From an uncultured Rhodospirillaceae bacterium (GTDB lineage: Bacteria; Pseudomonadota; Alphaproteobacteria; Rhodospirillales; Casp-alpha2), in assembly GCA_913048145.1 (NCBI GenBank), contig CAJWVP010000142.1, forward strand, positions 1-7,430: 7,430 nucleotides of DNA, in the 5' to 3' direction. The notes under the pieces are model-generated. The model saw only the letters and a list, made by a program, of their open reading frames with translations, had not been told where the DNA came from and ran no database searches. Position 1 is the stretch's first letter. Every line of letters starts with the position of its first letter. This document shows positions 1 to 5,519 of this stretch, in pieces. A program made the translations under genes and the position numbers.

Positions 1-647
1 TGCGGCAGATCGATAGCCGAGTATTGGGGCCGGGGCCGGATATTTTGGTTCATGCGGACCACCAGGCCCTGGGCCATCACACTGTTTACCACAGTCATGA
101 TCACCCAGCTTGCCGCCACCGCGCCGGCGAACAGCGGTGTCAGCATGTCGGCGAAGCGCTGTCGGCCCTTTTCCGGCAGGTGCGGCGCCATCATCTCGAA
201 GGCTTCTCCGAGATGGTTTAGAATCAAGCTGCTTAGCCCTGGATTGGCAGTGAAAAACGCCGTCAGGATCAGCAGTAAGCCACCCAACATACCGAGATGG
301 GCGACGATATGCCCCACTGGGTACCAAGCGCCTGTTCTTGGATTCCCTTGTACGTCGCCATGTTCGCGGCGCAAAAGCGCCATAAAAACCACCAACACGG
401 CGGGAAAGGCCTGGACTGCACCGAAGATCAACATGGAGGCTACTCCACCGCCCAATCCGGTAGCTACCAAACCTGCGCTCGCGCCAATCACCGTAACTCG
501 GTATCCCAACGCCAAACCTGCGGCCATCAGCGGCAACGGCGACAAGTAGACGAGCGTCAACGCAAAAGGTACCCCGGCGACAAACGCCAGGGATGCCACC
601 GCGCTTGCCAGCCCGGCGCCGATTCCGATCAGCGCCTCCCTTGGCAT
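1..647 (-). CDS. DUF2232 family multi-pass membrane protein (3' end outside window)
   Basis: Reading the minus strand from the ATG at 647 gives 215 codons open to the window edge, so the C-terminus is missing. The protein is strongly hydrophobic, with apparent membrane segments near residues 5-25, 28-48, 52-68, 70-92, 112-133 and 172-195. A polar stretch rich in Arg, Glu and Asp lies at about 93-108, and an amphipathic stretch at about 145-168. A strong Shine-Dalgarno (GGGAGG) ends seven bases before the ATG. The gene starts 27 bases after the rpsR stop, so it is probably cotranscribed with rpsF and rpsR. DUF2232 (YybS-like) membrane proteins commonly sit beside rpsR in Alphaproteobacteria, which together with the topology is the basis of the call. 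Their biochemical role is not established. Family members are usually about 300 residues, so roughly 100 should lie outside the window. Confidence 0.8.
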   Translation of the reverse strand, partial: MPREALIGIGAGLASAVASLAFVAGVPFALTLVYLSPLPLMAAGLALGYRVTVIGASAGLVATGLGGGVASMLIFGAVQAFPAVLVVFMALLRREHGDVQGNPRTGAWYPVGHIVAHLGMLGGLLLILTAFFTANPGLSSLILNHLGEAFEMMAPHLPEKGRQRFADMLTPLFAGAVAASWVIMTVVNSVMAQGLVVRMNQNIRPRPQYSAIDLP

Positions 648-674
648 GGTCTGTCCTCCCGCGAACGCGCGCCT

Positions 675-902
675 TTAGCTGACCGTGTAGGGCATCAGCG
701 CCAAGTAGCGCGCGTGCTTAATGGCTTTCGCCAGTTCGCGCTGCTTTTTAGCGGACACGGCGGTGATGCGGCTTGGCACGATCTTTCCGCGCTCTGATAC
801 AAACCGGCCCAGTGTCCTTGTGTCTTTGTAGTCAATCTTGGGAGCGTTCGGGCCGGAGAAGGGACAGGACTTGCGGCGCCGGAAAAAGGACGGGCGGCTC
901 AT
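675..902 (-). CDS. rpsR: 30S ribosomal protein S18
   Basis: This 75-residue protein has the full bacterial S18 pattern: a basic N-terminus (SFFRRRKSCPF), then IDYKDTRTLGRFVSERGKIV, PSRITAVSAKKQRELAKAIK and HARYLALMPY at the end. S18 forms a heterodimer with S6 and binds the central domain of 16S rRNA (helix 22 region) on the small-subunit platform. Its length is normal for the family. The ATG overlaps the rpsF stop in an ATGA (899-902), and a GGAGA Shine-Dalgarno lies inside the end of rpsF, so the two partners are probably made by coupled translation in equal amounts. It is the second gene of an rpsF-rpsR-DUF2232 operon. The identification is secure. Confidence 0.98.
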   Translation of the reverse strand: MSRPSFFRRRKSCPFSGPNAPKIDYKDTRTLGRFVSERGKIVPSRITAVSAKKQRELAKAIKHARYLALMPYTVS

Positions 903-1369
903 GCGTTGTCTCCTTCATTTTGATCTTCGGGTTCTGCGGGGGCTTCGGCCAATTTGTCTTCTGCAACCGGTTCCTTCGGCGGATCGTCGCGATGCGACCC
1001 CCGGTCACCTCGGTCGTCACGGCCACGGCGCGGGCGATCATCGCGATCGCGGCTCCGCATCATCGCGGACGGCCCTTCTTCGAATTCGTCGATCCGGAAG
1101 GTAATATAGCGCAGGACGTCTTCGTTGATGCGCATCTGACGTTCCATCTCGTGTACGGCGTCGGCTGGCGCATCAATGTTCATAAGGGTGTAGTGGCCCT
1201 TGCGGTTCTTTTTGATCTTGTAGGCAAGCGTCCTAAGGCCCCAGCTTTCTTTCTTTGGGACTGATCCGCCGGCCTCCATAATCACTTTTTCGAAGGTTTC
1301 GACCAACCCTTCAACTTGAGCGGCCGTAATGTCCTGGCGTGCGATGAACACGCTTTCGTAGTTTGGCAA
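899..1369 (-). CDS. rpsF: 30S ribosomal protein S6, TTG start, long acidic/basic tail
   Basis: The 156-residue product starts PNYESVFIARQDITAAQVEG and contains SWGLRTLAYKIKKNRKGHYT and RINEDVLRYITFRIDEFEEG, the conserved ferredoxin-like core of S6 (about residues 1-97). Residues from about 98 onward form a low-complexity tail, first Arg/Asp-rich and then Glu/Pro/Ala-rich. Such tails are common on alphaproteobacterial S6 and are probably disordered. S6 binds 16S rRNA together with S18. The start codon is TTG at 1369-1367. It fits the conserved S6 N-terminus, has AGGAG (1376-1380) six bases upstream, and has no plausible in-frame ATG nearby. The stop overlaps the rpsR start by four bases. First gene of the operon, with its own promoter about 80 bases upstream and a structured leader. 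Confidence 0.97.
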   Translation of the reverse strand: MPNYESVFIARQDITAAQVEGLVETFEKVIMEAGGSVPKKESWGLRTLAYKIKKNRKGHYTLMNIDAPADAVHEMERQMRINEDVLRYITFRIDEFEEGPSAMMRSRDRDDRPRRGRDDRGDRGSHRDDPPKEPVAEDKLAEAPAEPEDQNEGDNA

Positions 1370-1424
1370 AGCTGTCTCCTTCCTTTGGCTTATCTCAACC
1401 CCACAATTGGGGCATAGCCAGCTT
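1370..1424 (-). promoter_or_regulatory. structured rpsF leader, possible S6:S18 autoregulatory site
   Basis: The leader RNA can fold a hairpin with inner stem CCCCA/TGGGG (1399-1403 with 1408-1412, loop of four) and an outer GGCT/AGCC clamp (1416-1419 with 1387-1390). Separately, AAGCTG (1419-1424 on the minus strand) can pair with CAGCTT (1369-1374), which covers the first base of the TTG start and the bases just before it. A CCG-containing segment lies just upstream (1426-1433). In many bacteria the S6:S18 complex represses its own mRNA by binding a leader structure with an exposed CCG that mimics 16S rRNA. Whether this leader fits that motif was not tested by folding or covariance. Confidence 0.35.
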
Positions 1425-1452
1425 GCGCCGGCAGGAAGCTTTGATGCGGCGC

Positions 1453-1480
1453 ACTATACACTTTCTAAGCGCCGGTTCAA
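1453..1480 (-). promoter_or_regulatory. sigma70-type promoter of the rpsF operon
   Basis: On the minus strand, TTGAAC (1475-1480) is followed after 16 bases by TATAGT (1453-1458). These match the -35 and -10 consensus at four and five of six positions. Transcription would start near 1446, giving a leader of about 77 bases before the rpsF TTG. No other convincing promoter was seen closer to rpsF. Inference from sequence only. Confidence 0.65.
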
Positions 1481-1989
1481 GTCTCGGATCGTGTTGAAAT
1501 CGCATGGGCTTTGGCACCGTCCAGATCGATCCGTCGTTACCAAATCCGACGTCGGTGGTGTTTACGGGCATGCGGAATCAGGCTTAACCGTCGCGGGGCA
1601 GTGTCGCGCCCGCGCCGGCGACCTATAAGTTGGGGGACTTGATGGTGAAGGAGACTTTAATTCTGCCACTTGGCCACGGGTATCGACGTGCCAAGTAGAG
1701 TAGCCACCAATATCAATGGCCGCGATCTGCCCGTGGAACTGGAGTTGTTTTGTGAGGTTTCGCCATGCGATTGGTTTTGATGTCGCCGTGTTGGCGAGTT
1801 CCTCGGCCGCCGGTTTCGTCAAAAGGAATACGGAGGCGTTGGTTCACTGTACTTTATGGCGGTAACGCCGCCCTTGATGACGGTGAGCAGCACACGGTTC
1901 GACCTTGCACTCGTGAGGCGCAACCGTATCCGCAAGCCTGACCCCAATGCTATAATCTTACGCGCATCACCAGCCAGGAACCGGATAAT
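1481..1989. other. stretch without a recognisable gene
   Basis: I recognise no protein family here on either strand. The minus strand has two open stretches. One lies at about 1980-1817 and has no convincing start. The other, at 1822-1562, begins at a TTG without a Shine-Dalgarno and ends in a low-complexity Ser/Pro/Arg-rich segment. They are in different frames and could be remains of one decayed gene, but no family was recognised. A near-perfect inverted repeat (1668-1696) is the clearest structure. On the plus strand, TGCTATAAT at 1948-1956 looks like an extended -10 element but precedes no plausible gene. Confidence 0.5.
1668..1696. repeat. inverted repeat, ten-pair hairpin with one bulge
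   Basis: ACTTGGCCACG (1668-1678) is complementary to CGTGCCAAGT (1687-1696) apart from one bulged C, with an eight-base loop GGTATCGA. Neither strand has a T-run after the stem, so a standard intrinsic terminator is unlikely. It lies in otherwise unassigned sequence upstream of the rpsF promoter. It could be an operator, an RNA structure or a remnant of a mobile element; nothing else in the sequence decides this. Confidence 0.5.
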
Positions 1990-2211
1990 CTAATCCATTT
2001 GTGCCCGGGCTTGGAAGGGTCGTAACATCACGGTCGCTCGGCCATTCGCACCAAGCTCATTTTTCCCACTGGGCGTCCTGATGATCGTCCGTTCGGTGAT
2101 TCGGGACGAAATATTCGGTTTTAGGCGATAATGTTCGAATTCCAATGTGGATACCGCATCACATTTGGCCGTGCCTGCTGCGACAAATCTGAAATTATTC
2201 TTAGCCGCCAT
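1990..2211 (-). CDS. possible small hypothetical protein
   Basis: A 73-codon ORF starts with ATG at 2211, preceded by GGGGAGG (2220-2226) at eight bases spacing, a strong Shine-Dalgarno. The same frame is open upstream to an ATG at 2250 that lacks a ribosome binding site, so 2211 is the better start. The product begins MAAKNNFRFVAAGTAKCDAV and is soluble and mixed in composition, with a basic/polar middle (SSRITERTIIRTPSGKNELG). It has no signal peptide or membrane segment. It lies 93 bases after the end of the dehydrogenase gene on the same strand and could be read through from it. I do not recognise the family. It could be a real small gene, the tail of a decayed larger one, or chance. Confidence 0.3.
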   Translation of the reverse strand: MAAKNNFRFVAAGTAKCDAVSTLEFEHYRLKPNISSRITERTIIRTPSGKNELGANGRATVMLRPFQARAQMD

Positions 2212-2279
2212 ATCCCATGCCTCCCCGTTTGGTTCCAGCCGGTCCGGCATCGCATCGGATGAGTTTAGGCGTGATGAGA

Positions 2280-2303
2280 GCCGACAAAGTTCAGACTATC
2301 GGC
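2280..2303 (-). terminator. weak hairpin just after the dehydrogenase operon
   Basis: GCCGA and TCGGC (2299-2303 with 2280-2284 on the minus strand) begin one base after the stop of the dehydrogenase gene ending at 2305. They can extend to about eight pairs with G-U wobbles around an eight-base loop. There is no following U-tract, so efficient intrinsic termination is doubtful. Confidence 0.25.
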
Positions 2304-2304
2304 C

Positions 2305-3384
2305 TCAAACCTTCTTCTTAGTACCGGTGATCACAACCTTAAGAGCGTCCTTGCGGATCATGGCGCGGAGCGCGTCTTCCGTCCGTTCGATGGGCATCTC
2401 TGCGCTCAGTATCAATTCGGCCTGGAAGGACCGTTCGGAAAGGAGTTCGAGGGCGCGGCGCACTGTATTGGGGCGGTGGTGATAGACACCCTTAACGGTG
2501 AGTTCGCTGTAATGCACGAGGTGCGTATCGAGGGGAATTGACGTTCCAGGTGCGCAGCCGCCGAACAGGTTGATGAGGCCACCTGGGCGGACTGCCTGAA
2601 TGGCGTCGACCCAGACTTCCGGTACGCCCGTGGCATCGACGGCGATCCACGCTCCCTTGCCGCCGTCGGTGACGGCCTTTACCATGTCGGCTTGGCCTCC
2701 GCCGCGTTCGATCATCACCGCCTTTTTGGCGCCGAGGGCCATACCCGTGTCTAGCCGGCTCTGATTGGGATCAGCCAGGATCACGTGATGGCCATCCGCC
2801 GCTAACGCGCCGACGAACAGCAATCCGATGGGGCCGCCGCCGAAAACGATGACCTCGGCCGAGCTGCCATGGGCGTAACGGGGCAGTTCGCAAGCGTCCA
2901 TGCCGTGCAGGACGCAGGCCAGGGGTTCAGTAATTGCGGCCTTGCCGAATGCCATATCCGTCGGAAGCGCATAGATATTGTGTTCGACGAAGCGTGTCGG
3001 CACGCGGACATATTCGGCAAAAGCACCGTTGAGGTATAATAGATCTTCGCAGAGGTTTTCCCGGCCGCGGCGACAATAATCGCAGACCCCGCAAGGCGCG
3101 GAATTAGCGACTACCACGGCGTCCCCTTCTTTGAACGCAGTAACCCCGTCGCCGATGGCCGCGACGGTGCCCGCCATCTCATGGCCGAACAACGTCGGAA
3201 CCCTTAGCATGCGGGGATGGCCGCCGCGTTTGAAGACCTTGACGTCGGTGCCACAGGTTGTGGCGGCGCGAACGGCAAGAATGATCTCACCCATGCCAGG
3301 GCGATCTACATCCACCTCTCGGATATCGATTTGTTCGGGCCCAGTCAGGATTGCGCCGACCATTGTGTTGGGGAGAGAGTTCAT
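2305..3384 (-). CDS. zinc-dependent medium-chain alcohol dehydrogenase (sorbitol/threonine dehydrogenase-like)
   Basis: This 359-residue protein has the standard length and layout of zinc-containing medium-chain dehydrogenases: an N-terminal GroES-like catalytic domain and a Rossmann domain from about residue 170. Catalytic zinc ligands are visible as C44 (TTCGTD), H68-E69 (GHEMAG) and E153 (TEPLAC). The structural zinc site is complete, with C98, C101, C104 and C112. The nucleotide-binding loop is GGGPIG (182-187), and D205 after the second strand (ILADP) favours NAD over NADP. The reaction is expected to be NAD-dependent oxidation of a secondary alcohol or polyol, or the reverse; the substrate cannot be read from sequence. 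The ATG overlaps the stop of the upstream dehydrogenase gene by four bases (3381-3384) without a clear Shine-Dalgarno, so translation is probably coupled. The gene looks intact. Confidence 0.93.
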   Translation of the reverse strand: MNSLPNTMVGAILTGPEQIDIREVDVDRPGMGEIILAVRAATTCGTDVKVFKRGGHPRMLRVPTLFGHEMAGTVAAIGDGVTAFKEGDAVVVANSAPCGVCDYCRRGRENLCEDLLYLNGAFAEYVRVPTRFVEHNIYALPTDMAFGKAAITEPLACVLHGMDACELPRYAHGSSAEVIVFGGGPIGLLFVGALAADGHHVILADPNQSRLDTGMALGAKKAVMIERGGGQADMVKAVTDGGKGAWIAVDATGVPEVWVDAIQAVRPGGLINLFGGCAPGTSIPLDTHLVHYSELTVKGVYHHRPNTVRRALELLSERSFQAELILSAEMPIERTEDALRAMIRKDALKVVITGTKKKV

Positions 3385-4460
3385 AAGGAACTCGCGGCGA
3401 GTGAAGGGGTGAACAGGATTTTCAAGGCCTTGCGTTCCTTCGCCAGTCCGTAGCCCCGCGCGAAGTCATCCAAGGGCATGGTATGGGAGACCAGTGGGGT
3501 AGGATTGAATCGACCGGAGGTGATCAACGCTAACACGGCTGCTTGCTCACCAAGAGCGCCGGAATAAGTTCCGAGGACGCGGCGTTCATATTTAAAAAGA
3601 TCATTGAGATCGAAATTCGCGCACTGTCCGTGCTGCGCGTGGGCAAACAGGATCACCGAACCACCCTGGCGGCTGAGCGCCAGGCCGGCTTCCAATAGAG
3701 ATGCGCCGCCCACGGTGTCGAATACGGCATCGACGCCATAGCCGTCTGTCATGGCCGCCGCGGCGGCCAAGGCGTCATCACCGGGCGCGGCGGTCTTGTC
3801 GGCGCCCAATTCGGTGGCCAGAGTGCTCCGATCCACGACCGGGTCGATAAGCAGCACCTTTGCGTATGGATATGCCGCCTTGATAACCAAGAGATGCAAC
3901 AAGCCCATGGAGCCGCCGCCCATGACGGCGGCCGTGCCTTCAGGACCAATACCTGACCGGTTCACGCCCCTGAGGACGCATGCGGCCGGTTCCATAAAAA
4001 CGGCGGCCTCGTCGCTGACGGTGTCGGGCACCTTGTGTGCGGCTTGGGCCGTGGCGCGATCACGGATCAGCACATAGTCGGCAAATCCGCCCGGTTCCAT
4101 AAGATTATCACGAAAGATTTCGCACATGGTTTCATTGGCGTTAAGGCATAGGCGACATGAACCACAGGGAACGTGATGAGGCACAGCGATGCGATCGCCA
4201 AGGGCGAACTGATTGACCCCCTCGCCAAGGGCGGCGATCTCGCCGACAATTTCATGGCCAAGGACCATGCCTGGTTTTACACTGTCGGTGGTCAGCTTGA
4301 AGAGATCGGTGCCGCAAAATCCGACGCATCTGAGCTTCAAGAGCAGTTCGCCGGCCCTCGGTGTCGGAATGGGGCGCGACTCCATCGCCGTGTCTTCGCC
4401 GCCTAGGCAGGTGATGACATTATTACTGGGCGCCATATCGGGTTCGGATTTCGAAACCAT
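3381..4460 (-). CDS. zinc-dependent medium-chain alcohol dehydrogenase, second paralogue
   Basis: Also 359 residues with the same two-domain layout, but clearly divergent from its partner, so this is not a recent duplication. Catalytic zinc ligands are C49 (FCGTD), H69-E70 (LGHEIVG) and E157 (FMEPAAC). Structural zinc cysteines are C99, C102, C105 and C113. The cofactor loop is GGGSMG (181-186), and D206 (LLIDP) suggests NAD(H). It is probably a cytosolic polyol- or alcohol-type dehydrogenase with unknown substrate. An in-frame TAA at 4470-4472 makes the ATG at 4460 the earliest possible ATG. The Met at residue 9 (4436) is an alternative, and neither has a good Shine-Dalgarno. It is first in a two-gene operon and diverges from fabD across 120 bases. 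I saw no convincing promoter of its own. Confidence 0.93.
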   Translation of the reverse strand: MVSKSEPDMAPSNNVITCLGGEDTAMESRPIPTPRAGELLLKLRCVGFCGTDLFKLTTDSVKPGMVLGHEIVGEIAALGEGVNQFALGDRIAVPHHVPCGSCRLCLNANETMCEIFRDNLMEPGGFADYVLIRDRATAQAAHKVPDTVSDEAAVFMEPAACVLRGVNRSGIGPEGTAAVMGGGSMGLLHLLVIKAAYPYAKVLLIDPVVDRSTLATELGADKTAAPGDDALAAAAAMTDGYGVDAVFDTVGGASLLEAGLALSRQGGSVILFAHAQHGQCANFDLNDLFKYERRVLGTYSGALGEQAAVLALITSGRFNPTPLVSHTMPLDDFARGYGLAKERKALKILFTPSLAASSL

Positions 4461-4512
4461 GGCATATATTTAGAGAATGTTGAGGGATTTGCGAGGCCTT
4501 TGTTTGCCTCCC

Positions 4513-4540
4513 TTGACAGGAACAAGGGAACGTTTATCAC
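4513..4540 (+). promoter_or_regulatory. fabD promoter with overlapping dyad
   Basis: A perfect -35 TTGACA (4513-4518) is followed after 16 bases by TATCAC (4535-4540), a four-of-six -10. Transcription would begin near 4547, about 34 bases before the fabD ATG. An inverted repeat CCCTTG (4510-4515) / CAAGGG (4523-4528) with a seven-base centre overlaps the -35 and could be a repressor site; no known regulator motif was recognised. The fabD Shine-Dalgarno is a modest GAGAG at 4570-4574, six bases before the start. Confidence 0.55.
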
Positions 4541-4580
4541 TGCGAATGTGAGGACATTGTTGCTTTATTGAGAGAATTTC

Positions 4581-5519
4581 ATGACAACCGCGTTCATTTT
4601 TCCCGGCCAGGGTTCCCAGGCCGTAGGCATGGGTAAGGAACTGGCGGATACTTACCCCGCCGCCAAGGCGGTGTTCGAGGCCGTGGACGATGCGCTTAAC
4701 CAGAAACTTTCCACGCTCATATTCGAAGGACCCGAGGACCAGTTGACGCTGACCGAAAACGCTCAGCCAGCCATAATGGCCGTCAGCATCGCGGTGATGC
4801 GGGTCCTCGAGACGCAAGGCGGATTGAACTTAGTAGAGGCCGCGTCGCACGTGGCTGGTCACTCATTGGGTGAATATTCAGCCCATGCTGCCGCGGGCAC
4901 ATTCTTCCTTGATGATACGGCACGTTTGTTGAAGACTCGCGGACAGGCCATGCAGCAGGCTGTTCCAGTGGGCGAGGGGGCCATGGCGGCGCTTCTTGGC
5001 TTGGGACCGGAGGACGCCGAGTCCGTGGCGACCGAAGCCGCTGGCGATCAGGTCTGCGATTTCGCCAACGATAACGCCGACGGTCAGGTCGTTGTTTCTG
5101 GATCTACGGACGCCGTAGAGCGTGCCGTGGACATCGCAAAGAAAAAGGGCGCAAAGCGGTCCATGCTGCTGCCAGTGAGTGCTCCGTTCCATTGTGCCCT
5201 GATGGCTCCGGCCGCCAACGTCATGGCCGACGCCCTGACTGCTGTCGCTATGAACGATCCGGTGGTACCGATCATCGCTAATGTCACGGCGGCGCCGGTT
5301 CAGGACGCAATCAGCATCCGGCGCCTGTTGGTGGAACAGGTGACGGGCCGGGTGCGCTGGCGTGAATGCGTGCTAGCTATGAAATACGCCGGGGTTGATC
5401 GCCTCGTGGAAATTGGTCACGGCAGGGTATTGTCGGGCATGACCAGACGCATTGACCGTGAAATGACGGGGGTTAATGTTGGCTCGCCGCAAGACGTGGA
5501 CGCTTTCCTGGCTGGATGA
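4581..5519 (+). CDS. fabD: malonyl-CoA:ACP transacylase
   Basis: The enzyme moves the malonyl group from CoA to acyl carrier protein, supplying the extender unit for type II fatty acid synthesis in the cytoplasm. The 312-residue product shows all family landmarks: FPGQGSQ near the N-terminus (Q10 contributes to the oxyanion hole), the nucleophile elbow GHSLGEY with S95, R120 in KTRGQAMQ for the malonyl carboxylate, and the catalytic His H204 in PVSAPFHC. VEIGHGRVLSGM marks the C-terminal part. Length is normal and the gene appears intact. It has its own promoter and reads divergently from the dehydrogenase pair. In most relatives fabG follows directly. Here a decayed gene on the opposite strand begins at the very next base after the fabD stop. 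Confidence 0.97.
   Translation: MTTAFIFPGQGSQAVGMGKELADTYPAAKAVFEAVDDALNQKLSTLIFEGPEDQLTLTENAQPAIMAVSIAVMRVLETQGGLNLVEAASHVAGHSLGEYSAHAAAGTFFLDDTARLLKTRGQAMQQAVPVGEGAMAALLGLGPEDAESVATEAAGDQVCDFANDNADGQVVVSGSTDAVERAVDIAKKKGAKRSMLLPVSAPFHCALMAPAANVMADALTAVAMNDPVVPIIANVTAAPVQDAISIRRLLVEQVTGRVRWRECVLAMKYAGVDRLVEIGHGRVLSGMTRRIDREMTGVNVGSPQDVDAFLAG

Noticed and set aside
52..797. Plus-strand ORFs of about 165 codons at the left end
   Set aside because: They lie opposite the DUF2232 and rpsR genes. The minus-strand frame gives a coherent membrane protein with a Shine-Dalgarno, and these give no recognisable product.
773..1264. 163-codon plus-strand ORF
   Set aside because: Antisense shadow of rpsF and rpsR.
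1642..1698. 18-codon plus-strand ORF after GGGGGA
   Set aside because: Too short to judge, overlaps the hairpin and lacks a promoter at a sensible distance.
1562..1822. 86-codon minus-strand ORF as a real gene
   Set aside because: It starts at a TTG without a Shine-Dalgarno, has a low-complexity C-terminal part and no recognisable family. It is kept only as possible debris.
4470..4817. 115-codon minus-strand ORF over the fabD start
   Set aside because: Antisense to the conserved N-terminus of fabD and the intergenic region; no family features.
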